From: Paenibacillus sp. 37 | GTDB taxonomy: Bacteria; Bacillota; Bacilli; Paenibacillales; Paenibacillaceae | DNA length: 64,000 nucleotides | Direction of reading: 5' to 3' | Assembly (NCBI RefSeq): GCF_008386395.1 | Contig: NZ_CP043761.1 | Coordinates: 4,588,001-4,652,000 of the forward strand | In this document: one piece after another, positions 7,888-15,974 of the stretch | Layout of the letters: each line of letters opens with the position of its first letter | Numbering within the stretch: position 1 is the first letter of the stretch | Position numbers and translations under genes: made by a program | The notes under the pieces: generated by a model | Database searches by the model: none | What the model saw: the letters and a program-made list of their open reading frames with translations, nothing else | What the model was told of the DNA's origin: nothing

Positions 7888-7989
7888 ATGCAAAAAAAGA
7901 AATGGTTCAAAATCATTATCTATCTCATGCTGATCGCCATGATCGGGTCTACCCTTTTCATAGCTCTCGAACCGTTGCTGTTTGGATAG
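7888..7989 (+). CDS. prli42: Stressosome-associated miniprotein Prli42 (33 residues)
   Basis: A 33-residue frame with a near-ideal ribosome binding site (GAAAGGAG, nine bases before ATG). It has a basic N-terminus (QKKKWFK) and one transmembrane helix with IYLMLIAMIGSTLF. That matches the conserved YLML-AM-GST core of Listeria Prli42 as I recall it. Prli42 tethers the stressosome to the membrane and helps relay oxidative stress. A strong terminator follows directly. No stressosome gene lies in the window, so the role is by family only. Confidence 0.8.
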   Translation: MQKKKWFKIIIYLMLIAMIGSTLFIALEPLLFG

Positions 7990-7993
7990 CAAC

Positions 7994-8042
7994 CTAAAGC
8001 CTTTCGACGGTCTGTTTACAGACGTTGAAGGGCTTCTTTTTC
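7994..8042 (+). terminator. Terminator after prli42, overlapping the end of lipB
   Basis: A long stem (AAGCCTTTC...GAAGGGCTT with an inner TCTG/CAGA) is followed by CTTTTT. Its 3' arm is also the last codons of lipB on the other strand. Confidence 0.85.
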
Positions 8043-8723
8043 CGTGACCCAATTAATTTGATATGGAAAAATACGATTAAAGTACGGAACAATCTCCTGC
8101 GCTACCTGCTCCACCGAATAAGACTTGCCCGTTATATCCTCGAGTGAGGTAACGCCATACTGCTCAATCCCACAAGGAACAATCCCCTGAAACCCTGCAT
8201 GTTGAATGCCTGAGCTGATGTTAAAAGCAAACCCGTGACTGGTCACAAAACCGCGGCGGTGTTTGCAACGATTAAACTTGATGCCGATTGCAGCAATCTT
8301 CATATCGCCAATCCACACACCCGTGTAACCCTCTTTGCGTCCTGCTTCGATGCCCTGGTCTGCGAGATAATCCATAAGTACCTGCTCAAGTTTCCGTAAA
8401 TAGCCGTGCAGATCCAGGTCTTCATCCCGACCAAGAATCAATAACGGGTAACCTACCAACTGACCCGGGCCATGATAAGTAATATCACCGCCGCGGTCAA
8501 TTTGAAACAAAGAAATCCCTTGCTCACGCAACTCTTCCGGACTGAGAAGCAGATGCTCCGGATGATTTTGTGAGCCGATCGTATACGTAGGCGGGTGTTG
8601 TAAAAGCAGCATCTGCTCCGCTCCCTCGCCCTCGTCCAATCGCTGCACAATCGCTTTCTGGCGGTTCCAAGCCTCTTCATAATCAAGCATTGGTATGTAT
8701 GCAACATCCAGCGGCTTGCTCAT
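8016..8723 (-). CDS. lipB: Octanoyltransferase LipB
   Basis: Transfers octanoyl groups from acyl carrier protein to the lipoyl-domain lysine of E2 subunits, the first step of lipoate assembly. Signature segments are RGGDITYHGPGQLVGYPLL (about residues 75-93), GVWIGDMKIAAIGIK with the catalytic Lys, and SHGFAFNI. The catalytic Cys is in IVPCGIEQYG. ATG at 8723 (MSKPLDVAYI) is chosen; a GTG four codons upstream shares the same GGTGTGGGG purine run. It is the last gene after the bkd E1/E2 genes on the same strand, whose E2 lipoyl domain is its obvious substrate. Its 3' end is inside the prli42 terminator. Confidence 0.94.
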   Translation of the reverse strand: MSKPLDVAYIPMLDYEEAWNRQKAIVQRLDEGEGAEQMLLLQHPPTYTIGSQNHPEHLLLSPEELREQGISLFQIDRGGDITYHGPGQLVGYPLLILGRDEDLDLHGYLRKLEQVLMDYLADQGIEAGRKEGYTGVWIGDMKIAAIGIKFNRCKHRRGFVTSHGFAFNISSGIQHAGFQGIVPCGIEQYGVTSLEDITGKSYSVEQVAQEIVPYFNRIFPYQINWVTEKEALQRL

Positions 8724-8834
8724 GATTCCCCACACCCTTCTGCTTCAGGTTCAGTGTACAATTGAGCACCTGTCCGTAGACAGCAGGAAAAGTGCACGGC
8801 CTCCGGCACATACACTTCCCCGACAACTATTTAC

Positions 8835-10280
8835 TTAATACACCTTGGTCTCCATGGTATATCCTTCAAGGTTTTCTTTGACACGTTGCAAGAAACGTCC
8901 GCTGATTACACCATCCAGGATTCGGTGATCAAGCGACAGACACAGGTTAGCCATCGAACGAACAGCGATCATATCATTAATAACCACTGGTTTCTTGACA
9001 ATCGACTCGAATGTAAGAATCGCTGCCTGTGGATAGTTAATGATCGGCTGGGACAGGATCGAACCAAATGAACCTGTGTTGTTCACCGTGAACGTACCAC
9101 CTTGCATATGGTCCAGCTTCAACGTACCTTCACGTGTTTTGCGAGCCAGTTCATCCACTTCACGGGCCAGACCTGCAATATTTCGCTGATCGGCATGTTT
9201 GATTACGGGTGTAAGTACGGAATCTTCGGTTCCTACCGCCATGGACAGGTTAATGTCCCGTTTGACGATAATTTTGTCCACTGCCCATACCGAGTTCATG
9301 ATTGGGTAGTCTTTAATCGCGTTAACGACTCCCTTCATCATGAATGACAGATATGTCAGATTGATGCCTTCCTTACGCTTGAACTCATCCTTGAGTTTAT
9401 TGCGCAGCATCACAAGATTTGTTACGTCCACTTCAATCATTGTCCATGCATGCGGGATTTCAGATACGCTTTGACGCATATTCCGGGCAATGGCATTACG
9501 CACAGGGGTAACATCGATGAAATACTCCGATCTTCCCTGGCCGCCACCTTCCACTTCGATCTGTGGAATTTTCGGGCTTTCGGTTAGATGAATGCCTGAA
9601 TGTCTCACAGGAACACCTGCATCGGACGCTGAGATCGCTTCTCCAGCGGTTAAACCCATTTCTCCATTTCCACGATTCACTCCGCTGAATGGAGAAGCAG
9701 ACGGCACACCAGAAGGTGTATGCTGTGCTGCTGCAGATGATGCTTGTGCAGACGATCCAGCCGCGTTACCTCCCTGTGCAACAAATGCCAGCACATCTTT
9801 GCGGGTAATACGACCACCGGCTCCAGTGCCTTGGATGCTTTGCAAGTTCAAGCCATGCTCTGCTGCCAAGGATTGCACTGCCGGGGAATACCGATTGCGC
9901 ATCGGCTGGTTCGGGTCATGTGCTGCTGTATTTGAGGCGGCAACAGGAGTGTGGCTAGCATGTTGCTGCACTTGCTCCTGTTGCTGCGATACTTGTGTTA
10001 CTTGCTCAGCCGCTTCTTCGTCAGAAGCTGCGACCTGCATGCGGCAGATTGCTTCACCAACAGCAATCGTTGTGCCCTCTTCCACCAAAAGGTCACCCAT
10101 AATTCCATCCACAGTGGATGGAATCTCGGCATTAACTTTATCAGTGATTACTTCACAGATCGGCTCGTACTGTTCCACACGGTCGCCCGGTTTTTTCAAC
10201 CATTTGCCTATGGTAGCCGAGACCAGCGATTCCGCCAATTGCGGCATAATGACCTCGATCCATTTCATACGTTCAGCCAT
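8835..10280 (-). CDS. bkdB: Branched-chain 2-oxoacid dehydrogenase E2 (dihydrolipoyl acyltransferase)
   Basis: Core of the complex that makes branched-chain acyl-CoA primers from valine, leucine and isoleucine keto acids. Three domains are readable: an N-terminal lipoyl domain with the lipoylation lysine in EVITDKVNAE (residues about 40-50); a peripheral-subunit-binding domain YSPAVQSLAAEHGLNLQ...GRITRKDVLAF (about 130-168); and a C-terminal acyltransferase domain ending in LSLDHRILDG with the catalytic His. Ala/Gln/Ser-rich flexible linkers join them. The ATG at 10280 has TTTGGAG upstream. It follows bkdAB by 47 bases. Similar E2s serve pyruvate dehydrogenase, but neighbouring alpha-beta E1 genes of the branched-chain type favour BKD. 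Confidence 0.93.
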   Translation of the reverse strand: MAERMKWIEVIMPQLAESLVSATIGKWLKKPGDRVEQYEPICEVITDKVNAEIPSTVDGIMGDLLVEEGTTIAVGEAICRMQVAASDEEAAEQVTQVSQQQEQVQQHASHTPVAASNTAAHDPNQPMRNRYSPAVQSLAAEHGLNLQSIQGTGAGGRITRKDVLAFVAQGGNAAGSSAQASSAAAQHTPSGVPSASPFSGVNRGNGEMGLTAGEAISASDAGVPVRHSGIHLTESPKIPQIEVEGGGQGRSEYFIDVTPVRNAIARNMRQSVSEIPHAWTMIEVDVTNLVMLRNKLKDEFKRKEGINLTYLSFMMKGVVNAIKDYPIMNSVWAVDKIIVKRDINLSMAVGTEDSVLTPVIKHADQRNIAGLAREVDELARKTREGTLKLDHMQGGTFTVNNTGSFGSILSQPIINYPQAAILTFESIVKKPVVINDMIAVRSMANLCLSLDHRILDGVISGRFLQRVKENLEGYTMETKVY

Positions 10281-10327
10281 TTGATTATCACTCCAAACTT
10301 TACTTTTAAACGATCCAAAAAACGAAA

Positions 10328-11314
10328 TTAAAACTCGGCAAGTGTACGCATTGCTGCTTTGGCTTTGTCCTTGCTCAGCATGTAGAATTTCTCCAATGTT
10401 GGGCTAATTGGCATGGCCGGCACGTCAGGTCCGCAGAGACGCTGAATCGGTGCATCCAGTTCAAACAGACATTCCTCACTAATAATCGCGGCAACTTCGG
10501 CACCTACACCACCCGTTTTGTTATCTTCGTGTACGATCAGCACTTTGCCTGTCAGACGAGCGGAAGCAATAATCGCTTCACGATCCAACGGTTGCAATGT
10601 GCGCAGATCCAGAACGTGTGCTGTAATGCCTTCTTCACGTTCCAGCTCCTCAGCAGCCTGCATTACAAAATGCAGCGGCTGACTGTAACCGATCACTGTA
10701 ATATCCGCACCCTCACGAAGTACGTTGGCCTTACCAATCGGAACGATGTAATCATCTTCAGGCACATCTTCCTTGATAAGTTTGTAGCATTTTTTATTTT
10801 CAAAAAAGAGTACCGGGTCCGGGTCGCGAATAGCGGCCTTGAGCAGTCCCTTAGCATCGTATGCCGAGTAGGGAGCTATAATTTTCAGACCAGGTGTACC
10901 AAAGAAAATCGATTCCGGACATTGGGAGTGATACAACCCACCGAAGATCCCGCCCCCAATCGGTGCACGGATAACAATCGGGCAGCTCCAGTCATTGTTG
11001 GAACGATAGCGAATTTTCGCCGCTTCACTAATGATCTGGTTGGTTGCCGGCAGCATGAAGTCCGAATATTGCATCTCGGCAATCGGCTTCATGCCATACA
11101 TCGCTGCACCAATGGCAACACCTGCAATTGCGGATTCAGACAAAGGTGTGTCCATCACTCGCATTTCGCCGAACTGATCTTGCAGCCCTTTAGTTGTGGT
11201 AAACACACCACCTTTGAGACCTACGTCTTCACCAAGGATAAAAACATTCTCGTCCCGTTCCATCTCTTCTTTCATCGCGAGACGGATTGCATCAATATAT
11301 TCCATCACTGCCAT
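10328..11314 (-). CDS. bkdAB: Branched-chain 2-oxoacid dehydrogenase E1 beta subunit
   Basis: Beta subunit of the thiamine-diphosphate-dependent decarboxylase. The 328-residue length is normal. It contains the transketolase-like pyrimidine-binding half, with LGEDVG near residue 27 and DTPLSESAIAGVAIGAAMYG around 55-75, and the C-terminal transketolase domain with IVHEDNKTGGVGAEVAA. It starts at ATG 11314, right after the E1-alpha stop at 11317, with GGGGGA upstream, so the two subunits are translationally linked. It acts with BkdAA, BkdB and LpdA in the cytosol. Products feed iso- and anteiso-fatty acid synthesis. Confidence 0.94.
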   Translation of the reverse strand: MAVMEYIDAIRLAMKEEMERDENVFILGEDVGLKGGVFTTTKGLQDQFGEMRVMDTPLSESAIAGVAIGAAMYGMKPIAEMQYSDFMLPATNQIISEAAKIRYRSNNDWSCPIVIRAPIGGGIFGGLYHSQCPESIFFGTPGLKIIAPYSAYDAKGLLKAAIRDPDPVLFFENKKCYKLIKEDVPEDDYIVPIGKANVLREGADITVIGYSQPLHFVMQAAEELEREEGITAHVLDLRTLQPLDREAIIASARLTGKVLIVHEDNKTGGVGAEVAAIISEECLFELDAPIQRLCGPDVPAMPISPTLEKFYMLSKDKAKAAMRTLAEF

Positions 11315-11316
11315 AC

Positions 11317-12345
11317 TTACCGTCCCCCTTCTTCGCTGTCCGCATAAACGTGCGTCAGAGTGTCCTCAGGTTTAGGATATGGCGCGTTGTCTGCATATTC
11401 AGTTGCTTCTTTCATTTCCATCGCAAGCTGGGAAGCCAGATCCGCATCCCGGGCTTCGTCCCAGATGCCACAATCAATCAAGTAGTTCTTCATGCGAGGA
11501 ACGCCATCTTTCTTCCAGTTCTCCTCAACTTCCTCTTTGGTCCGGTAAGCCAGATCATTATCGGAGGTGGAGTGAGGTGACAACCGATACATCATCGCTT
11601 CAATCAGTGTCGGGCCTTCTCCGGCTATGGCACGGCGACGTGCTTCCTTCACTGCAGCATATACTTCTAATGCATCGTTACCATCTACACGCAGTCCGGG
11701 GAACCCGTATCCTTGTGCTCGATCGGATATTTTGCCGCTCAACTGCTTGTGAATCGGTACCGAAATTGCATATTGATTGTTCTCACACATAATAATGACA
11801 GGCAATTTATGCACACCTGCAAAGTTGGCTCCCTCATGGAAGTCACCCTGATTGCTTGATCCTTCGCCAAAGGTAACAAAAGAAACAAATTCTTGCTTCT
11901 TCATTTTGGCAGCCAGTGCAAATCCAACAGCGTGCGGAACCTGTGTTGTAACCGGGCTTGAACCCGTCACTATCCGCAGCTTTTTGTGACCGAAGTGACC
12001 CGGCATTTGCCGACCGCCACTATTCGGATCTTCTGCCTTCGCAAAAGCAGAAAGCATCAACTCACGCGGAGTCATGCCTACCGCCAGTACAAAACCGTAA
12101 TCGCGGTAATAAGGTAAATAATAATCGTGATCCCGATCCAGACCAAAAGCAGCGCCTACTTGCGCAGCTTCCTGCCCTACACCGGATACGTGAAAGTTAA
12201 TTTTGCCAGCCCGTTGCAAAAGCAAGCAACGCTCGTCAAACTTGCGCGCGAGCAGCATGTATTTGTACATATCCAATACTTCACCATCGCTAAGTCCCAG
12301 CTGTTGATGCCGGTGGACCGCGTCTGCAGTACCTTGTGAACTCAT
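11317..12345 (-). CDS. bkdAA: Branched-chain 2-oxoacid dehydrogenase E1 alpha subunit
   Basis: Carries the thiamine diphosphate-Mg binding motif, GEGSSNQGDFHEGANFAG through ENNQYAISVP (about residues 164-200), and the phosphorylation-loop-like YRLSPHSTSDN. The 342-residue length fits. ATG at 12345 is preceded by AAAAGGAGG. It is the first of the E1alpha-E1beta-E2-lipB run, about 140 bases after lpdA. The usual B. subtilis upstream genes (bkdR, ptb, bcd, buk) are not in the window, so catabolic primer genes must lie elsewhere or be missing. Confidence 0.94.
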   Translation of the reverse strand: MSSQGTADAVHRHQQLGLSDGEVLDMYKYMLLARKFDERCLLLQRAGKINFHVSGVGQEAAQVGAAFGLDRDHDYYLPYYRDYGFVLAVGMTPRELMLSAFAKAEDPNSGGRQMPGHFGHKKLRIVTGSSPVTTQVPHAVGFALAAKMKKQEFVSFVTFGEGSSNQGDFHEGANFAGVHKLPVIIMCENNQYAISVPIHKQLSGKISDRAQGYGFPGLRVDGNDALEVYAAVKEARRRAIAGEGPTLIEAMMYRLSPHSTSDNDLAYRTKEEVEENWKKDGVPRMKNYLIDCGIWDEARDADLASQLAMEMKEATEYADNAPYPKPEDTLTHVYADSEEGGR

Positions 12346-12484
12346 ATGAGGTACCTCCTTTTAATCAGAGCCTGTGCCACTCTTACTACCCGATCTTATA
12401 ACCTGGTACTAAGACTTGGCTTAACCTTATTATAATCCCTTTTACCCAAAAAAGGAAAGGACCTTTCTCATAAGCTTGTTTGAC

Positions 12485-13909
12485 TTACATTCCAATGGCC
12501 TTTCCATCGACCGCCAACATGGCTTCACCCATAATTTCCGACAGAGAAGGGTGCGGATGAATGGTTTGTCCGACTTCCCAAGGTGTGGCATCCAGCATCT
12601 GAGCCAGAGAAGCCTCAGCGATTAATTCCGTCACATGGGTGCCAATCATATGTACCCCCAATATATCATTCGTCTTGGCATCTGCGATCACCTTCACGAA
12701 TCCATCCCGACTTCCGTGAATAAGCGATTTGCCAATAGCCGAAAATGGGAACTTGCCTGTTTTAATGTCATAGCCACGTTCTTTGGCTTCTCGCTCGGTG
12801 AATCCGATGCTTGCTGCTTCCGGACGTGTATACACACAGCGCGGGATGCGATGGGATTCTACGGCATGTACCGTTTCGCCCGCCAGATGATCGACAGCGA
12901 GAATACCTTCATGACTTGCGGCATGTGCAAGCTGCAAACCGCCGATGCAGTCACCAATGGCGTAGATGTGACCTTCACCGGTCTGTAACTGTTTGTTCAC
13001 AGCGATGAACCCACGCTCCAGTTTGATATCTGTATTTTCAAGTCCAATATTTTCGACATTAGCTTGACGTCCAACTGATACGAGCATTTTCTCCGCTCTC
13101 AGCGTTTCCTGCTTATCGTCACCAAGCTGCACATCAATCTGGATGCCCTCTTGATCTGTGTTATATGTTTCCGTTAGAACAGTGGCACCTGTTAGGAAAC
13201 GAACACCTCGTTTGCCGAGCAATCGCTGCATTTCTCTGGCAACATCCTCATCCTCGGCAGGCAACACGTGAGCAGCTGCTTCTACTACTGTGATGTCTAC
13301 GCCAAAGTCATTCAGCATGGATGCCCACTCCAGTCCAATCACGCCCCCACCGACAATGATGAGTGATGCAGGAAGTTCATCCATACGCAGGGCTTCGTCG
13401 CTGCTCATTATGAATTTACCGTCCGGTTCCAGGCCCGGCAACACACGAGGACGCGAACCAGTGGCAATGATAAGATTGGTTGGAACTACCGTATCCATCT
13501 CTCCATCTTCAAACTCCACAGCGACTGCTCCGCTCTGCGGTGAGAAGATGGATGGTCCGATGACGCGACCTTTCGCGTGTACAACCTGGATTTTATTTTT
13601 TTTCATCAAATACTGAACGCCCTGATGAAGCTGTTCGACAATTGCATCCTTGCGCGCCTGTACTTTGGGAAATACAAGTGTAGCTCCAGCTGTCTCGATA
13701 CCATACGTCTCGCTCTTCTGGATCTCGGCGTATACTTCCGCACTTTTCAGCAAAGCCTTACTCGGAATACAGCCACGATGCAGACAGGTACCGCCAAGCT
13801 TGTCCTTCTCAATGATAACGACCTGTTTTCCCAGCTGTGCAGCCCGGATTGCGGCTACATATCCACCGGTTCCTCCTCCAAGAATTGCAACATCACATGT
13901 AATTGGCAT
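12485..13909 (-). CDS. lpdA: Dihydrolipoyl dehydrogenase (E3)
   Basis: Flavoprotein that reoxidises the dihydrolipoyl arm and reduces NAD+. It has the FAD-binding GGGTGGYVAAIRAAQ (residues 11-25), the redox-active disulfide GGTCLHRGCIPSK (Cys42 and Cys47), the NAD-binding IIVGGGVIGLEWAS near 175, and the C-terminal HPHPSLSEIMGEA, whose His-Glu pair completes the partner's active site. Length is 474 residues. It lies upstream of bkdAA on the same strand, as lpdV does in B. subtilis. The ATG at 13909 is preceded by AGGAGAGC. It may serve other 2-oxoacid dehydrogenases too. Confidence 0.95.
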   Translation of the reverse strand: MPITCDVAILGGGTGGYVAAIRAAQLGKQVVIIEKDKLGGTCLHRGCIPSKALLKSAEVYAEIQKSETYGIETAGATLVFPKVQARKDAIVEQLHQGVQYLMKKNKIQVVHAKGRVIGPSIFSPQSGAVAVEFEDGEMDTVVPTNLIIATGSRPRVLPGLEPDGKFIMSSDEALRMDELPASLIIVGGGVIGLEWASMLNDFGVDITVVEAAAHVLPAEDEDVAREMQRLLGKRGVRFLTGATVLTETYNTDQEGIQIDVQLGDDKQETLRAEKMLVSVGRQANVENIGLENTDIKLERGFIAVNKQLQTGEGHIYAIGDCIGGLQLAHAASHEGILAVDHLAGETVHAVESHRIPRCVYTRPEAASIGFTEREAKERGYDIKTGKFPFSAIGKSLIHGSRDGFVKVIADAKTNDILGVHMIGTHVTELIAEASLAQMLDATPWEVGQTIHPHPSLSEIMGEAMLAVDGKAIGM

Positions 13910-14139
13910 CTCTCATGCTCTCCTCTATGAATCAAATTTCAATATCATTTATGATGGCTTGAATCATGGTTTAGCTTATACCCTCTATATGCCATTGTAC
14001 TCTCCTTGAGCGGTCAACTCAAAGTTTGAAGCAATCACACATGGACAGCCTATGCATTCCAAGCTATGATGGAATCAGGTATGATCTGTAAGCGTAACCT
14101 TTATTTAATGTCGACTTTGGCAGAAAGGGTATAATGCTC

Positions 14140-14451
14140 ATGAATACAAGATTGGTCTTTGCGCGTTTTTTGGCGATTGTTGTTCTGGTCATCCCCGGTT
14201 TAATGGCAATGAAGGGTTTTCTGATGATGAAAGATGCCCTGTTCCTATATTATGCCGAGCACGGGAACGAACTAATTTCACCAGGTTTCCAATGGCTCTC
14301 CTTTGGCGGTGGACTTGTCCTTTTTGCCGCAGGTATGAGTTTTCTGGGAGGCTGGATCTTGTTCCGTGACCGCAAGCGTAATTATGTAGGTCCCCGTTTC
14401 CGGTCCAAAAGTGTACCCGAAAAAGCAGAGACGCCCGGAAGGACTCCATGA
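14140..14451 (+). CDS. yqzF: DUF2627 membrane protein (YqzF-like)
   Basis: Protein of 103-105 residues with two transmembrane helices (about residues 6-30 and 55-78) and a basic cytoplasmic tail with RDRKRNYVGPRFR. It resembles B. subtilis YqzF, which also lies beside the bkd genes. Function is unknown. Two ATG codons six bases apart (14134 and 14140) share the AGAAAGGG site. The second has normal spacing and is preferred. Its stop codon lies in the loop of a terminator. The family name is from memory of size, helices and location. Confidence 0.8.
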   Translation: MNTRLVFARFLAIVVLVIPGLMAMKGFLMMKDALFLYYAEHGNELISPGFQWLSFGGGLVLFAAGMSFLGGWILFRDRKRNYVGPRFRSKSVPEKAETPGRTP

Positions 14452-14465
14452 GTCCGGGCTTTTTG
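14433..14465 (+). terminator. Terminator overlapping the yqzF stop codon
   Basis: GCCCGGA (14433-14439) pairs with TCCGGGC (14453-14459), followed by TTTTTG. The TGA stop is in the loop. Confidence 0.85.
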
Positions 14466-14514
14466 TGTGTTTATACAACACACCGCCTACTTTACATAGA
14501 CAGGATGGATCATC

Positions 14515-14862
14515 ATGGTATCATTTCTAATCACGTTACAACGATTGCTCAAAGGCATTTTCCATGCGTTCAAAGACCCCAAGTTTCTGGCTCTGTTTGC
14601 GTTAACGACAGCAACGTTGCTGTCAGGCACTTTATTTTACACTCGTGTTGAAGGTCTGCACTGGATCGATGCGTTATACTTCTGTGCGGTTACTCTGACT
14701 ACGGTGGGACATCCTGAATTTGTGCCAACCACCGGATTCAGCAAAGCCTTTACCGTAATCTACATGTTTGCAGGCATTGGTCTCACCTTTGCCATGATTG
14801 CCAGAATTACAGCAGGTATTCTATTCCCTCGCAAATTAAAGACAGAAGAGGACCCGGAGTAA
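14515..14862 (+). CDS. Two-helix potassium channel family protein
   Basis: 115 residues with two transmembrane helices (about 25-45 and 82-105) flanking a pore loop, the minimal layout of ion-channel family 2. The selectivity-filter region reads TLTTVGHPEF rather than the canonical TVGYGD. Thr-Val-Gly is kept and Tyr-Gly-Asp is replaced. Related short bacterial channels do carry TVGHP-type filters. A regulatory RCK domain is absent. ATG follows AGGATGG. Tetramer formation and K+ selectivity are inferred from the family. It converges on the small gene at 14871. Confidence 0.78.
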   Translation: MVSFLITLQRLLKGIFHAFKDPKFLALFALTTATLLSGTLFYTRVEGLHWIDALYFCAVTLTTVGHPEFVPTTGFSKAFTVIYMFAGIGLTFAMIARITAGILFPRKLKTEEDPE

Positions 14863-14872
14863 TCTCCGGGTC
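14851..14872. other. Perfect hairpin between convergent genes
   Basis: GACCCGGAG / CTCCGGGTC with a four-base loop. It spans the stop codon of the channel gene and touches the end of the gene on the other strand. No T-run follows on either strand, so it may be a transcript-end stabiliser and not a standard intrinsic terminator. Confidence 0.55.
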
Positions 14873-15083
14873 ATTCGTATAAGGCATCCCGCAGTTTGGT
14901 AGACATACGTGATTCTTTGGAAGAAGACTTCAAGATTGTTCTACGCAAGGTAAGGTTACTTGCCTGCAGTCTCTCCGCTTCTGCGAACAGTTCTGCAAAT
15001 AACGCCTGCGCTGCTTCATCTAGAGCCCCCTGTTCTTTCAGGCTTTCATATCGCTCTTGAAGTGATGTTAATGCTTCACTCAT
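14871..15083 (-). CDS. Small hypothetical protein
   Basis: 70 residues starting at ATG 15083 (MSEALTSLQERY), with AGAGGTG seven bases upstream. The sequence is mostly helical and acidic in its first half (ERYESLKEQGALDEAAQALF...), then basic (TLRRTILKSSSKESRMSTKLR). It looks like a soluble coiled-coil or helical-hairpin protein. I do not recognise a family. It converges with the channel gene and is divergent from tdk, with about 175 bases between. Codon use and the ribosome binding site support a real gene. Confidence 0.65.
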   Translation of the reverse strand: MSEALTSLQERYESLKEQGALDEAAQALFAELFAEAERLQASNLTLRRTILKSSSKESRMSTKLRDALYE

Positions 15084-15259
15084 ACTAAACACCTCTTTTC
15101 ACAACTCCTGTTAACTAGCTGCCGTAACCAATACCTTAACAATCCATATAGTAACACAAAGCTGCGCAGATTAGTTCTGGCTCTTTCCAAAGATTTTGTG
15201 GTACTCTGTAATGGTCGCTTTTTTTGTTGAATCCCGTATGTGAGAGGAGTAGCAGCACC

Positions 15260-15859
15260 GTGCAAACAGGACGTATTACCGTAATTACTGGACCCATGTT
15301 CAGTGAAAAATCCGGTGAACTCATTCGCCGTTGTCAGAAATTAATACAATTTGGCCGTAAAAAGGTTGTGGCCTACAAACCAGCCGAGGATAATCGGTTT
15401 GCCCAGGACGAGATCGTAAGCCGAATTGGTTATCGACTCCCTGCCCATTCCATTCCCCGGCAATTAACCCCGGAATCCGTAGAAATGATCTTGAACCAAA
15501 CCATAGATGCTGATGTTGTTGCATTTGATGAAGTACAATTTTTCAGCAGTGCCATTATGGAACTTGTCTCGGAGTTAGCGTATTGTGGCAAACATGTCAT
15601 TGTGGACGGACTTAATATGGATTACCGTGGTAAGGAATTCGGATATGTCGGTGGTTTGCTTGCCATGGCAGACGACATTGAGAAACTCTCGGCTTTCTGT
15701 GCGGTATGTGGCAGCCCGGATGCAGCCTTTACGCAACGTATCGTCAATGGGGAGCCCGTTACCTTGGGTCCGGTTGTCATGATTGGCGATTCAGAGGCTT
15801 ACGAGCCACGTTGTCGTTGCTGCTTCATTCCTCCTCACAAAGTTGAATGCTCATCATAA
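15260..15859 (+). CDS. tdk: Thymidine kinase, type II, with altered P-loop
   Basis: Family enzyme that phosphorylates (deoxy)thymidine with ATP. The GTG at 15260 is chosen because GAGAGGAG lies ten bases upstream; it gives 199 residues, normal for the family. Walker B-like VAFDEVQFF (about residue 85) and zinc cysteines CAVC (near 145) and CRCC (near 185) are present. The phosphate loop is abnormal. Where relatives have GPMFSGKSEEL, this protein reads GPMFSEKSGEL, so the second glycine of GxxxxGK(S/T) is Glu. A later GLDMDFRG-like segment reads GLNMDYRG. It may be a diverged kinase with reduced or changed activity. A terminator follows. Confidence 0.85.
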   Translation: MQTGRITVITGPMFSEKSGELIRRCQKLIQFGRKKVVAYKPAEDNRFAQDEIVSRIGYRLPAHSIPRQLTPESVEMILNQTIDADVVAFDEVQFFSSAIMELVSELAYCGKHVIVDGLNMDYRGKEFGYVGGLLAMADDIEKLSAFCAVCGSPDAAFTQRIVNGEPVTLGPVVMIGDSEAYEPRCRCCFIPPHKVECSS

Positions 15860-15884
15860 TTCCTAAAAGTCTTAGATAACTTCC

Positions 15885-15909
15885 AAAAAGGCCCCTTGGG
15901 GCTTTTTTG
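15885..15909 (+). terminator. Terminator after tdk
   Basis: AAAAAGGCCCC and GGGGCTTTTTT form a short GC stem with a T6 tail, about 25 bases after the stop. Confidence 0.85.
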
Positions 15910-15930
15910 TTATGGAGCAAACATTCGCAC

Positions 15931-15958
15931 AAAAAAGCACCGCTTCGCAGCGATGCTT
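15931..15958 (-). terminator. Terminator after the zinc-ribbon gene at 15975
   Basis: On the minus strand AGCATCGCT pairs with AGCGGTGCT and is followed by T6. It lies 17 bases past the stop. Confidence 0.8.
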
Positions 15959-15974
15959 CCAGAGTCACTTCCCG

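Noticed and set aside
9592..10284. Plus-strand frame of 230 codons opposite bkdB
   Set aside because: Cys/Ser/Pro-rich shadow of the lipoyl and linker domains, with no ribosome site; bkdB on the minus strand explains the region fully.
10529..11347. Plus-strand frame of 272 codons opposite bkdAB
   Set aside because: Antisense shadow rich in His/Cys/Phe, without a family match or a start signal; E1-beta is unambiguous on the other strand.
12420..12480. GAAAGGTCCTTTC palindrome as a terminator between lpdA and bkdAA
   Set aside because: The palindrome has practically no loop, so a hairpin would need to open most of the stem. lpdA and bkdAA may be co-transcribed.
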